From Campylobacter concisus (GTDB taxonomy: Bacteria; Campylobacterota; Campylobacteria; Campylobacterales; Campylobacteraceae), in NCBI RefSeq assembly GCF_003048875.2, contig NZ_CP049264.1, forward strand, positions 992,001-1,056,000: a DNA stretch of 64,000 bases. Reading direction: 5' to 3'. Position numbers and translations under genes: made by a program. Positions 22,278 to 31,455 of the stretch are shown here, one piece after another (within the stretch, counting starts at the first letter, position 1; each line of letters begins with the position of its first letter). A model generated the notes under the pieces. The model made no database searches. It was not told the origin of the DNA and saw only the letters and a program-made list of their open reading frames with translations.

Positions 22278-23618
22278 TTAAAAGCCCATAAATAAATTTT
22301 GAAGTCCAACCTTTTCATTAAAAATAATATCTTTTTTATTTGGATCGTACTTAAATTTACTTACTACTTTTTTGCCATCTTCTTTTAAATATCCAGCAGA
22401 TATAAGTGTTGGCTCGATAAGAGTCATTTCAGGGAAGAGCGTATCAAAAAATTTAGCCAAAGTCTCATCCACGCTTAGCTCACCATTAAGTGATAGCTTA
22501 TCAAAGATCGCAAGCTGACTTTCTCCGCTTTTAAAGCCATTGATAGCAGCATCTAGTTTTAAATTTATCGCATTATTGCCATTTTTAAAGCTTAATGTAT
22601 CCACTTTCACGCTTGGATTTTTCTCTAAAATTTGACCCATTACTTCGTCCAAATTTAACCCAGCAAAGATGCTCTCATTTGTATCAACATTTACATTACT
22701 TAGTCTATCAAGTATATTATTTATAGTTGGCACGTTGATATTTGCTATCTTGCTATCTAAGATAAAATCTGTAAATTTCACTTTATTAACAGCAACTGCA
22801 CCTATCTTCACTACATCATTTGAGCTACCAAGATCATTTGAGACTTCAAATTTCGAGCTATACTCAAGATCATCTAAAGCAACATTGCCATCCTTTTCAT
22901 CTAATAATGCTAGTTTTTTAATCTTAGCTTTTGCTATGTAAGGGGCTAGTTTGCTCTCAAATATCTTTGAAATTTCAACTGGCACAGTGTAGCTTGTATC
23001 TATATCGACGCCTTCAAGATTAACTTCTGCTTTATTTTCTTCATTAAGATCTTTTAATGAAACTTTCTCAAGACCCAAGTTTGCGCTATTTACATTATCT
23101 TTTGCGTCCAGTTTCAAGCCAAATTTCACATCCTTTGTATGAACGTTCATAGTTTGCTTGTCGCTAAAGTCGATATCACTAAATTTAACATTTACATCTT
23201 TATCACCACTCACGCTAGCCTTTGTTTTTGCCGTTGCGACGACGTTTGATCCAAGAAATGAAGCTACGATATTTTTTATAGCCTCATTTTGTATAGAAAT
23301 TTTTGAGTCGATATCAAAGCCATTTACAAATGCAAGCACTGAGTGAGAAATTTCATTTTCTACCTTAAAATTTAGATCCTCATCTACATCTTTGCCGGCT
23401 AAATTTTTCAAAAGATCCTTTGAAACGATAAGATCAAACGATCCTTTTGAGCCAAAAAAGCCTTTTTGATAGCTATTTTCTGAAACTTTAAAGCCATTCA
23501 CATCATTTAGTCTATCAACTATCCTTTGATAGTTCTCCTCGACCTTGTTTGAGGCGAAATAAACAGCGCCTGCAACGATCACGATAACTACGATTAGAGC
23601 AGATATCACCTTTTTCAT
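22278..23618 (-). CDS. DUF945 family protein (YdgA-like)
   Basis: A 446-residue protein with an N-terminal signal anchor (MKKVISALIVVIVIVAGAVYFASN) and a long periplasmic part rich in short beta strands, typical of DUF945. The early motif GFKVSENSYQKGFFGSKG marks the family. Molecular function is not known for the family. It overlaps the dedA start region by four bases, as the last gene of a leftward run. Confidence 0.8.
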   Translation of the reverse strand: MKKVISALIVVIVIVAGAVYFASNKVEENYQRIVDRLNDVNGFKVSENSYQKGFFGSKGSFDLIVSKDLLKNLAGKDVDEDLNFKVENEISHSVLAFVNGFDIDSKISIQNEAIKNIVASFLGSNVVATAKTKASVSGDKDVNVKFSDIDFSDKQTMNVHTKDVKFGLKLDAKDNVNSANLGLEKVSLKDLNEENKAEVNLEGVDIDTSYTVPVEISKIFESKLAPYIAKAKIKKLALLDEKDGNVALDDLEYSSKFEVSNDLGSSNDVVKIGAVAVNKVKFTDFILDSKIANINVPTINNILDRLSNVNVDTNESIFAGLNLDEVMGQILEKNPSVKVDTLSFKNGNNAINLKLDAAINGFKSGESQLAIFDKLSLNGELSVDETLAKFFDTLFPEMTLIEPTLISAGYLKEDGKKVVSKFKYDPNKKDIIFNEKVGLQNLFMGF

Positions 23619-24184
23619 GCTTTTCTCCTTTTTGTAATGTGTTGTAAAAATAACCAGATACCTAATAACAAGCCAACCATGGCAAGTGGCATGATATAGC
23701 CATGCTCGCCAAGATAATTGCTCACACTCATAAAATAATCCCCTGTTTTATAGCTAGCAAGACCTACGATCACCGCCCAAAGCACTGAAGAGATCAAATT
23801 TATAACACTAAATTTATAAAAAGAGTATTTTGTAAGCCCAAGTGCGATAGGCACCAAAGTTTTGACGCCGTAGATAAATTTTTTGATAAATATTATCTTA
23901 TCGCCGTGCTTCTTTGCCAAAATTCCAGCGTAGGCAAGCTTTCTTTTGTGATTTTTTACATAAGGCATAAGTGAGCTTTTATTAAACCTTGCGACGTAAA
24001 AGATCAAAGTATCGCCGATCGTATTTGCCACGGCAGCGACGATTATGCTAAGAGAGATGTCCATTTTACCAGCAAAGCTTAATATCCCAGCGGCGATAAG
24101 CGCTACCATGCCACCACCAAGGCTGTAAAAAAATAGCACGATGTAGCCGTAAGTTGAGATTGAGTTTATAATATCTTGCATCAT
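23615..24184 (-). CDS. DedA family membrane protein
   Basis: A 189-residue membrane protein with the DedA/VTT pattern: two re-entrant segments (GGGMVALIAAGILSFAG near 23) and helices containing KFIYGVKTLVPIALG near 104. DedA proteins act in lipid-carrier recycling and membrane homeostasis; several move undecaprenyl phosphate or phosphatidylethanolamine. Two successive ATG codons exist at the start. It overlaps the SYLF gene by four bases and DUF945 by four. Confidence 0.85.
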   Translation of the reverse strand: MMQDIINSISTYGYIVLFFYSLGGGMVALIAAGILSFAGKMDISLSIIVAAVANTIGDTLIFYVARFNKSSLMPYVKNHKRKLAYAGILAKKHGDKIIFIKKFIYGVKTLVPIALGLTKYSFYKFSVINLISSVLWAVIVGLASYKTGDYFMSVSNYLGEHGYIMPLAMVGLLLGIWLFLQHITKRRKA

Positions 24185-24777
24185 TGCCCCAAAAGTTTAG
24201 AAGCTGAAGATATTAGTTGCTCGTATGCGTAGCCACTTTGTTTTAAAATTTCATCCTTTGCGCTAATCACTGCTCCGCCAAAGCTAGCTCCAGCGAAAAA
24301 TCCATCATTTGCAGCATACGCGTAGATGTCGCTTGAAAATTTAAAGTCGCTTACTTTATTATAATTGCGTCCAATATCGCCAAATGCCACTGAAAGCTTC
24401 GTATCAAGCGTGATCTTGGCGTCTTTTATGTCGTAGATGATGCTATCTTTAAATATAAATAGCACAAGCGAGCTATCTTCATAGCCAAGCTGTATGCCGA
24501 TGCTGCCGCCACTTATACTAACTGGCAAAATTTCACTTGGCGAGTTGATGTTGCCAACGACCATGATGCCATCTCCGCCCATGCCACCGACCACAAAACC
24601 GACTTTTTTTACACTTGGAAAGATGATCGTCGCTTTTGACTGCTCGATGAGCTCTTTTATAGGAGCGTTTCTAGCACCTCTCATCGTCGTTATAAACGAA
24701 TTTGCCGAGTCTAGCACGAGCTCCTCGCTAGCAAAGCCAAGCGAGAAAAACATTATTAATGATAAAAGAAATTTCAT
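24181..24777 (-). CDS. SYLF/Ysc84-domain lipid-binding protein, exported
   Basis: A 198-residue protein with a Sec signal peptide (FLLSLIMFFSLGFASEE). The SYLF signatures are ATIIFPSVKKVGFVVGGMGGDGIM near 50 and GGSIGIQLGYEDSSLVLF near 90. Bacterial members bind phospholipid in the periplasm. A second SYLF gene lies at 36150 in this window. It is 9 bases after rny on the same strand. Confidence 0.87.
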   Translation of the reverse strand: MKFLLSLIMFFSLGFASEELVLDSANSFITTMRGARNAPIKELIEQSKATIIFPSVKKVGFVVGGMGGDGIMVVGNINSPSEILPVSISGGSIGIQLGYEDSSLVLFIFKDSIIYDIKDAKITLDTKLSVAFGDIGRNYNKVSDFKFSSDIYAYAANDGFFAGASFGGAVISAKDEILKQSGYAYEQLISSASKLLGQ

Positions 24778-24786
24778 ATCTTGCCG

Positions 24787-26340
24787 TTATTTCGCAAAAT
24801 CAACAGCGCGAGTCTCTCTGATGACGCTTACTTTTATCTCACCAGGATACTGCACTTTGCTCTCGATCTCTTGAGCGATCTCTTTTGCCACAAGCACCGC
24901 CTCATCGTCATTTATAAGTTTAGCATTTGCGATGACGCGGATCTCACGGCCAGCGTTTATCGCATAGGCTTGTTTGATGCCCTCTTTGCTTTTTGCGATG
25001 TTTTCGATCTCTTCGACACGTTTTAAGAAGCTCTCAAGCACCTCACGTCTTGCCCCTGGACGAGCTGCGCTTAGTGCGTCAGCTGCGCAAACAGCAGCAC
25101 TTTCTATACTTGTAGCCTCTTCGTGTCCGTGGTGAGCATAGATCGCGTTGATGACGACTGGATGCTCTTTATAGCGTTTGCAAATTTCAGCTCCAAGATC
25201 GACGTGGCTGCCCTCATACTCGTGAGTTAGCGCTTTGCCGATATCGTGAAGTATGCCAGCTCTTTTTGCTAGCTTCTCATCTCCACCACACTCAGCTGCG
25301 ATGATGCCAGCAAGGTGAGCTACTTCGAGGCTATGAGCAAGGGCGTTTTGACCGTAGCTTGCTCTAAATTTAAGCTTGCCTATTAGTTTTACTATCTCTG
25401 GATGAATTTTATTTAGACCAAGATCTATGACGATGTTCTCGCCCTCTTCTTGTATGCTTTGCTCAAATTCTTCAGTCACTTTTTTGTGAAGATCTTCTAT
25501 CCTTGCTGGCTGAATTCTGCCGTCCTCCACCAAAAGCTCGATCACTCTTGTTGCGATCGCACGCCTGTAAAGGTTAAAGCTACTTAGTATGATCGCGTGA
25601 GGCGTGTCATCGATAATGATATCAACGCCAAGCACCATTTCAAGGGTTTTTATATTACGTCCCTCTTTACCGATGATCCTACCTTTTAGCTCATCGTTTT
25701 TGATATTTACGACGTTTATTAGACGCTCAGCCGCAAATTCTCCAGCAAATCTTGACGTAGCCTGCGCCAAGATATAATTAACCCTCTTTTTAGCCTCTCT
25801 TTTTGCCTCTTCTTCGTATTTTCTAACGATATGAGCGATGTCGGCGCGCGACTTCTCTTCGACCTTTTTAAGCACGACCTCTTTTGCCTCCTCCTCCGTT
25901 AAGCCAGCAGCGTGCTCAAGCACTCTTATCGCCTCTTCTACTTTGTTTTGATAAGTCGCTTTTAAATTTAAACCCTCTTCGTAAGTGACCTTTGCATCTT
26001 GCTTATCTTTTTCAAAAAGCTCTTTGCTCTCATTTAAAAGCTCTTGCTCATTTAGCAAAATTTTCTCTTTTTTGGTCAGCTCATCAAATTTACTTGCATA
26101 CTCTTTTTGAAGCTTTGTCGTCTTGTCGTCGTATCTTTTTTTAGCCTCAAATTCAGCCTCTTGCACTGAAATTTTAGAGTTTTTAAGCGTTAGCTCAGCT
26201 TCATACTCGATAGCTTTTGCCTTTGCTTTTGCCTGCTCTAAAAATATGTTGTAGTTTGCATCATTTATCTTTTTGGCATAGAGATACCCTGCTCCAACGC
26301 CCACCACACCGGCTCCTAAGCCTATTAAAACCTCTATCAT
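24787..26340 (-). CDS. rny: Ribonuclease Y
   Basis: A 517-residue endoribonuclease: N-terminal membrane anchor, a coiled coil to about residue 200, a KH RNA-binding domain (GRIIGKEGRNIKTLE near 220) and an HD metal domain (LHDIGKALTHEYEGSHVDLG near 360). It starts mRNA decay at the inner membrane. Its first 80 bases overlap the upstream cyclo-ligase gene in another frame. Confidence 0.96.
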   Translation of the reverse strand: MIEVLIGLGAGVVGVGAGYLYAKKINDANYNIFLEQAKAKAKAIEYEAELTLKNSKISVQEAEFEAKKRYDDKTTKLQKEYASKFDELTKKEKILLNEQELLNESKELFEKDKQDAKVTYEEGLNLKATYQNKVEEAIRVLEHAAGLTEEEAKEVVLKKVEEKSRADIAHIVRKYEEEAKREAKKRVNYILAQATSRFAGEFAAERLINVVNIKNDELKGRIIGKEGRNIKTLEMVLGVDIIIDDTPHAIILSSFNLYRRAIATRVIELLVEDGRIQPARIEDLHKKVTEEFEQSIQEEGENIVIDLGLNKIHPEIVKLIGKLKFRASYGQNALAHSLEVAHLAGIIAAECGGDEKLAKRAGILHDIGKALTHEYEGSHVDLGAEICKRYKEHPVVINAIYAHHGHEEATSIESAAVCAADALSAARPGARREVLESFLKRVEEIENIAKSKEGIKQAYAINAGREIRVIANAKLINDDEAVLVAKEIAQEIESKVQYPGEIKVSVIRETRAVDFAK

Positions 26341-26905
26341 TTATTCCTCTTTTTATATAATTTTTGCTTGGGGTTATATAAAAGTCTGCTACCGCATCGT
26401 GCGCCTTTGAGAGCACATCTTTGGTGTAGAAGTCTTTTACCTCTAAGAAAACTATCAGTTTTGGCTTAACGGGCAAAGTGTCAAAAAATCTATCGTAAAA
26501 TCCTTTTCCGTGCCCTATTCTTGCCATAGCTCCATCAACCCCAATCGCTGGAACTACCGCCATATCGAGTTTAACATTATCCATTTTTTTGCCAGATGGC
26601 TGTCTGACATTAAATTTATAAGTTATAAATGGCAGTCGCAATCTTACCATCTCTAAGCTAAGACCTACCATAAAAGGGGCAAAAATTTCACATTTATGTG
26701 ATAAATTTCGTCTTATTTTAAGCACATCGACTTCGTAGTTAAGCGGCAGGTAAAAGAGAACCTTTTTAGAATTTGTGTAATTTATCAAATTTAAAAGTGT
26801 TTTTGCTGCCTTGTGATGCGTGCATTTTGCTCTAAATTTAGTGAGCTTTATCAAATTTGCTCTTGCATTTTTTCTAAATTCGTTTTTTTCTAAATTAACG
26901 CTCAT
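26261..26905 (-). CDS. 5-formyltetrahydrofolate cyclo-ligase
   Basis: A 214-residue enzyme that turns 5-formyl-THF into 5,10-methenyl-THF with ATP. The C-terminal signature GVDGAMARIGHGKGFYDRF is clear. I start at 26905 (MSVNLEKNEF), the usual position; the frame is open further upstream but that part overlaps tlpA's promoter and gene. The last 25 or so residues after ITPSKNYIKR are basic and lie inside rny in another frame, which is longer than the family needs. The order with rny and tlpA is as in C. jejuni. Confidence 0.9.
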   Translation of the reverse strand: MSVNLEKNEFRKNARANLIKLTKFRAKCTHHKAAKTLLNLINYTNSKKVLFYLPLNYEVDVLKIRRNLSHKCEIFAPFMVGLSLEMVRLRLPFITYKFNVRQPSGKKMDNVKLDMAVVPAIGVDGAMARIGHGKGFYDRFFDTLPVKPKLIVFLEVKDFYTKDVLSKAHDAVADFYITPSKNYIKRGINDRGFNRLRSRCGGRWSRVSLCQKDK

Positions 26906-26921
26906 TTTATGCTCTTTCTTG

Positions 26922-26927
26922 TATAAT
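26922..26927 (+). promoter_or_regulatory. -10 box for tlpA
   Basis: TATAAT preceded by TTG, 27 bases before the AAGGA-ATG of tlpA. It drives the plus-strand run tlpA-ftsY-radA, divergent from the cyclo-ligase. Confidence 0.55.
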
Positions 26928-26954
26928 CCTGAAACATTTTTCAAAAGGAAATTT

Positions 26955-27590
26955 ATGACACTAAAACACGCAATTATAACATCACTTTGTCTTTTTGCAT
27001 TTTTCGGATGCGGTGACGACTCTAACAAAAAGAGCGAGCAAAACACTAGCGAGCCAGCTGTGCAAAGTAAAAATTTAGAAGAAAATGCCAGCAAAGATGA
27101 AAATTTAAGCAAAGATACGCTCACACCAAAGATAAGTGAGAGCACACAAAGTGACGAAGTAAAAGATATAAGCCTAAAACTGCTTAACGGCACAACTATG
27201 CAGATCACAAAAAGAAGCAACGGCTTTGACGTAAAAGATGGCAAAAAAGCGACACTTTATGTATTTTTCGCCACTTGGTGCCCACCTTGCAAGGCTGAGA
27301 TCCCATCTTTAAACAACCTAAGTGAGAAATTTAAAAACGAGCTAAACATCGTTGCTGTCTTGCTTGAAGACAAGAGCGAGGACGAGGTTAAAGAATTTGC
27401 TCAAAAGTATAAGATCAAATACGAAATCGCAGTTGGCGAGGGAAATTTCTTATTTGAAAAGGCGATGGGCGGCATCAAAGGACTCCCTGCATCTGCGCTC
27501 TTTAAAGCAAATGGCGACTATGCTCAAGGCTACATCGGTCTTGTGCCTGAAGAGATGCTTGAAACTGACATAAATAGGGCCATAAAATAA
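26955..27590 (+). CDS. TlpA-like thioredoxin lipoprotein
   Basis: A 211-residue protein starting at 26955 with AAGGA before it. It has a lipoprotein signal (lipobox AFFGC, cysteine 19), a charged linker of 50 residues and a thioredoxin fold with active site WCPPC (C109, C112). It is membrane-tethered in the periplasm, probably a reductase for cytochrome c maturation or another oxidised protein. The stop shares a base with the ftsY start. Confidence 0.9.
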   Translation: MTLKHAIITSLCLFAFFGCGDDSNKKSEQNTSEPAVQSKNLEENASKDENLSKDTLTPKISESTQSDEVKDISLKLLNGTTMQITKRSNGFDVKDGKKATLYVFFATWCPPCKAEIPSLNNLSEKFKNELNIVAVLLEDKSEDEVKEFAQKYKIKYEIAVGEGNFLFEKAMGGIKGLPASALFKANGDYAQGYIGLVPEEMLETDINRAIK

Positions 27591-28456
27591 TGCTTGAGTT
27601 TTTAAAAAGAGGCTTTGAAAAGACCTTTGGAGCGATAAGCTCGGCTAAAAAGTCAAAAAAGATCGACAAAGAGAGCTTGGAGGAAATTTTACTAGAGGCT
27701 GACGTGGCTTATGAGATCGTGGAGGAGATTTTATACTACTTGCCGCCACAAGATGAAGTGAGCAGAGCTGATCTTAGGCGAGTTATGAGTAGCTATTTTA
27801 TCTACGAAAAAGAGCGTGTGATCGAGCCTGATAAGCCATTTGTCGATCTCATCCTTGGCGTAAATGGCGCTGGCAAGACAACAACCATCGCAAAGCTAGC
27901 AAATTTATATAAAAATAATGGCAAAAGCGTCATTTTGGGCGCTTGTGATACATTTAGAGCTGGGGCGATCGAGCAGCTACGCCAATGGTCAATCAGACTA
28001 AACGTGCCAATAGTCGCCACCCAGCAAGGGCATGATCCTTCAGCTGTTGCCTACGACACGATCAGCTCGGCCCTTGCAAAAGGCATCGACCGCGTCATCC
28101 TAGACACGGCAGGCAGGCTTCAAAACCAGACAAATTTAGCAAACGAGCTTGATAAGATCGTTCGTATCAGCAAAAAAGCCTACGAAAAGGCGCCTCACCG
28201 CAAGATCCTCATCCTTGATGGCACGCAGGGCAACGCTGGCGTCGCACAGGCAAAGGCATTTAACGAGATCGTCTCGCTTGATGGCGTCATCATCACAAAG
28301 CTTGATGGCACTGCAAAGGGCGGAGCGCTATTTGGCGTGGCAAGAGAGCTTGAGCTACCTATATTTTATATAGGCGTTGGCGAAAGCATGGACGATATCA
28401 TCAAATTTAACCCAGACGAGTTTTTAGACGAGCTGATGGACGCCATTTTTGAGTAG
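27590..28456 (+). CDS. ftsY: Signal recognition particle receptor FtsY
   Basis: A 288-residue SRP GTPase. The NG domain begins almost at the N-terminus; there is no long acidic A domain. P-loop GVNGAGKTTT at about 90-99, DTFRAGAIEQL near 123, DTAGR near 173 and TKLDGTAKGG near 237. It docks ribosome-nascent chains at SecYEG. Confidence 0.96.
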   Translation: MLEFLKRGFEKTFGAISSAKKSKKIDKESLEEILLEADVAYEIVEEILYYLPPQDEVSRADLRRVMSSYFIYEKERVIEPDKPFVDLILGVNGAGKTTTIAKLANLYKNNGKSVILGACDTFRAGAIEQLRQWSIRLNVPIVATQQGHDPSAVAYDTISSALAKGIDRVILDTAGRLQNQTNLANELDKIVRISKKAYEKAPHRKILILDGTQGNAGVAQAKAFNEIVSLDGVIITKLDGTAKGGALFGVARELELPIFYIGVGESMDDIIKFNPDEFLDELMDAIFE

Positions 28457-28811
28457 GGTAAAATTTCTTAGTAAAATTTGCTTTTTCGCTGCTCTTTTGG
28501 CGATTGATTTTCTTGCATTTACTCCAAAAAGTCCTGCGATCATCGAAAATTCGTGGGACAAAGCAAATCACTTCTTAGCTTTTTTCGTCCTTTATATACT
28601 GCTCTACCTTGGCTATGAGTTTGTAATTTTAAAAAATTTAGCCCTACTTTTAGCCTTTGGAGTGCAAATAGAGCTCGTTCAGGCATTTTTACCAAACAGG
28701 AGCTTTAGCCTGCTTGACATCGTAGCAGACATGATAGGAGCGGCCTTTGGAGTGATAGTAGTTGAAATTTTAAAAAGGATATATTATGGCAAAAGCAAAG
28801 CCAGTTTTTGA
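28449..28811 (+). CDS. VanZ-like small membrane protein
   Basis: A 120-residue protein with four hydrophobic segments, starting at TTG 28449 inside the end of ftsY. The motif DKANHFLAFFVLYILL and the later NRSFSLLDIVADMIGAAFG fit the VanZ-like family. Function unknown. It overlaps ftsY by eight bases and radA by 26, so it is translated from a tightly packed message. Confidence 0.75.
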   Translation: MSRVKFLSKICFFAALLAIDFLAFTPKSPAIIENSWDKANHFLAFFVLYILLYLGYEFVILKNLALLLAFGVQIELVQAFLPNRSFSLLDIVADMIGAAFGVIVVEILKRIYYGKSKASF

Positions 28812-30126
28812 ATGTCAAGCCTGCGGTAATCAACAGGCAAAGTGGCTGGGTAAATGCCCACAATGTGGGGCTTGGGATAGCTTTGTCGAGCTTAGCCAGC
28901 AAGAGATAAAGATAAGCAAGGAGATAGCAAAAAGCGCTAGCACACCCAGCAAAGCCATAAGCATAGACGAAGTTGAAATTCAAAATTTTACTAGATTTAG
29001 TACCAAAGATAGCGAGCTAGACCTTGTTCTTGGTGGCGGCGTAGTCGAGGGCTCGCTTGTGCTTATAGGAGGTAGCCCGGGAATTGGCAAATCAACCTTG
29101 CTTCTAAAAATCGGCTCAAATTTGGCAAAAGACGGCAAAAAAACGCTCTATGTAAGCGGCGAAGAGAGCCAAAGCCAGATAAAAATGAGAGCTGATAGGC
29201 TAAATGCGGTGGATAAAAATTTATATCTGCTAACTGAAATTTGCCTAGAAGATATCATGCTAGAGGTGCAAAAGAGCGACTACAAGGTGTTAGTCATTGA
29301 CTCCATTCAAACGCTTTATAGCCAAAATATAACCTCCGCGCCAGGCTCGATCACGCAGGTTCGTGAGATCACATTTGAGCTGATGAGGCTTGCAAAGAGC
29401 CAAAATATCTGCGTTTTTATCATCGGTCACATAACCAAAGAGGGTTCGATCGCGGGACCTAGAGTGCTTGAACACATGGTCGATGTGGTGCTTTATTTCG
29501 AGGGCGACGCGAGTAGAGAGCTGAGAATTTTGCGTGGATTTAAAAACCGCTTTGGCTCGACGAGCGAGGTTGGCATATTTGAGATGAGCCAGCACGGACT
29601 GGTGAGCGCGAATGAGGTATCGAGTAAATTTTTCACGCGTGGCGGGGCGATGAGTGGGAGCGCGATCACCATCATAATGGAAGGCTCAAGGGCGCTTAGC
29701 ATCGAAATTCAGGCGCTTGTTTGTGAAAGCGCCTATCCAAAACGAAGCTCTACTGGCTTTGAGAGAAACCGCCTAGATATGCTGCTAGCCCTACTTGAGC
29801 GAAAGCTTGAAATTCCGCTTGGGCACTACGACGTCTTCATAAACGTTTCAGGTGGCGTTAAGATAAGCGAGACTGCGGCCGATCTAGCCGTCATCGCAGC
29901 GATAATCAGCAGCTTCAAAAACCGCCCTATCAGCAAGGATAGCGTCTTCATCGGCGAGCTAAGCCTAAACGGCGAGATAAGAGAAATTTTCAATCTCGAC
30001 CAGCGACTAAAAGAGGCAAAAACGCAGAAATTTAAAAACGCCATCATCCCAAACAAACCGCTTGACACGCAAGGTCTAAAGTGCTTTTACGCCAAAGATA
30101 TCACGCAAGTGCTTGAGTGGATGTAG
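28786..30126 (+). CDS. radA: DNA repair protein RadA
   Basis: A 446-residue protein: an N-terminal zinc finger (C10, C13, C24, C27), a RecA-like ATPase with Walker A GGSPGIGKST near 89, the KNRFGS motif near 252 that defines RadA, and a C-terminal Lon-like domain. It promotes branch migration in recombination. It ends the tlpA-ftsY-VanZ run, and the accessory island begins right after it. Confidence 0.96.
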   Translation: MAKAKPVFECQACGNQQAKWLGKCPQCGAWDSFVELSQQEIKISKEIAKSASTPSKAISIDEVEIQNFTRFSTKDSELDLVLGGGVVEGSLVLIGGSPGIGKSTLLLKIGSNLAKDGKKTLYVSGEESQSQIKMRADRLNAVDKNLYLLTEICLEDIMLEVQKSDYKVLVIDSIQTLYSQNITSAPGSITQVREITFELMRLAKSQNICVFIIGHITKEGSIAGPRVLEHMVDVVLYFEGDASRELRILRGFKNRFGSTSEVGIFEMSQHGLVSANEVSSKFFTRGGAMSGSAITIIMEGSRALSIEIQALVCESAYPKRSSTGFERNRLDMLLALLERKLEIPLGHYDVFINVSGGVKISETAADLAVIAAIISSFKNRPISKDSVFIGELSLNGEIREIFNLDQRLKEAKTQKFKNAIIPNKPLDTQGLKCFYAKDITQVLEWM

Positions 30127-30139
30127 GGATAGTTTCGGT

Positions 30140-30307
30140 ATGCTTTTTGCGCAAAATGACAGTGATCTACAAAGCCATAAAGAGATAATTTATGCTTTTG
30201 TTTCAAAAGATAAAAGATTTTTTAGCGAATATCAAAAAGAGCTCACACGAAATTTACCACTTTATCCTAGCTTAGAACTATTGCTTATCGATTTTGCAGT
30301 CACTTAG
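30140..30307 (+). CDS. Doubtful 55-residue frame after radA
   Basis: A short frame (MLFAQNDSDLQSHKEIIYAF...) beginning 14 bases after the radA stop with no ribosome site. The residue mix looks protein-like, but there is no recognised motif. It may be a leftover of the broken genes to the right or chance. Confidence 0.25.
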   Translation: MLFAQNDSDLQSHKEIIYAFVSKDKRFFSEYQKELTRNLPLYPSLELLLIDFAVT

Positions 30308-30347
30308 AATAAAACTATTGTCAGCTCAAAAAGATGTTTTTTTGAGC

Positions 30348-30605
30348 TTATAGTATTATTTGATCTAGTGCATTTATTGTGCTATTTTTTAATGCAGTCT
30401 CATCAATTTCACCAGTATTTCTTAGTTCTTTAATTGGGCAATATTCTTCCACATCATAAAATAAACTTTGCATAACGTCATAATAATTATTAAAAAAACC
30501 GTCGTCTTTATGCAATAACTTAAAGAATTGAGTTTGATAAGTGCTCGCATCTATTTTATCATTGGCAAAATCTTTCATTAAAGTCAAAAAATTATTATAA
30601 ATCAC
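30348..30605 (-). CDS. Colicin-D-type immunity protein (Colicin_immun family)
   Basis: An 85-residue protein. I chose GTG 30605 because AGGAG lies seven bases before it; the frame is open to an ATG at 30653 but without ribosome site, and 85 residues is the family length. The C-terminal half, with LFYDVEEYCP followed by ELRNTGEIDE, is the pattern I associate with the Colicin_immun family, helical proteins that block tRNase toxins such as colicin D. No intact partner toxin is next to it; to the right lie only broken fragments. Confidence 0.65.
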   Translation of the reverse strand: MIYNNFLTLMKDFANDKIDASTYQTQFFKLLHKDDGFFNNYYDVMQSLFYDVEEYCPIKELRNTGEIDETALKNSTINALDQIIL

Positions 30606-30728
30606 AAAACTACTCCTATTTATTGTATTTAATAATATCATCATGCTGACCAATAAAAATCATTTTAATACCCTAAAATAAAACCAAACCATATAATGTG
30701 GCTACTTGATATATGATGAAATTTATAT

Positions 30729-31070
30729 TTACTCATCAAGCATCGATATCCCACTTGGACAAATTTTAGCAAGTGGGTTGTTATACTCTTGGTGGCATTT
30801 TTCGCACTTTATGACGCCTAGTTCTGCACTTACCTGCTCTGCATTATAGCAATGCGGACAAATGACGTAGCCATCTGCTTGCGTATCTACTCCGGTAGCT
30901 TTGATACTTGGATCTTGATAGTCGTTAAAGATTTTTCTAAATTCGCTTTTATAAATTTTAAAATCAATAAAACCAGCAAACTCGACTACATAATTTCTGA
31001 ACGCAAAACAATATCTCTTCTCTTTCTCTCTAAAATTTAGATCATCTTTAAAAATTTCTTGTAAAAGTGG
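30729..31070 (-). pseudogene. Gene fragment with a two-CxxC zinc ribbon, no start codon
   Basis: An open stretch of 114 codons on the minus strand, ending at TAA 30729-30731. Near the end it has CPHC and CEKC, 17 residues apart, a likely zinc ribbon. It has no ATG, GTG or TTG to start it: the codon before the first one is the TAA that ends the next gene at 31071, in the same frame. It is either the 3' end of a truncated gene or joined to that gene by a nonsense mutation. No family recognised. Confidence 0.5.
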
Positions 31071-31454
31071 TTAAAAGTTTTCATAATTAAAATTTTCTAT
31101 ACTAAAACCAAATCTTTTTATGATTGCACCGGCAAATTCTCTTGTTTTTATCCAAGTTTTGTTTGAATAAACCAAGGTTTTATTATCTATTTTTTCTATT
31201 TCATTCCAAAAATCTATTCCAAAATTCTTATCCATAAATGATTTGAAGTGACTTATGATTTCTAGCTCTCGCTTTGAAAAATATATTTTATTTCTAGGAT
31301 ATAACGCATATTCGCAAGCGTTATATACATCTTGCACCAGGTCCTCTACTGTTTCATATTTATCCGTAGATGGATTAACCAAATACTTATCTTGATGCCA
31401 TAAAGAAGCCATTCTGCATAAATTTAATAAAAAATATCCCTTTTCTACTAGCAT
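31071..31454 (-). CDS. Hypothetical protein, probably an immunity protein
   Basis: A 127-residue acidic-helical protein. The start is set at ATG 31454 (MLVEKGYFLL), with GGAG eight bases before it; nine more codons are open upstream. Residues such as NPSTDKYETVEDLVQDVYNA have no signature I can name. It follows directly on the C-terminus of a broken toxin, with three bases between stop and start, which is the usual place of an immunity gene. Confidence 0.45.
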   Translation of the reverse strand: MLVEKGYFLLNLCRMASLWHQDKYLVNPSTDKYETVEDLVQDVYNACEYALYPRNKIYFSKRELEIISHFKSFMDKNFGIDFWNEIEKIDNKTLVYSNKTWIKTREFAGAIIKRFGFSIENFNYENF

Positions 31455-31455
31455 T

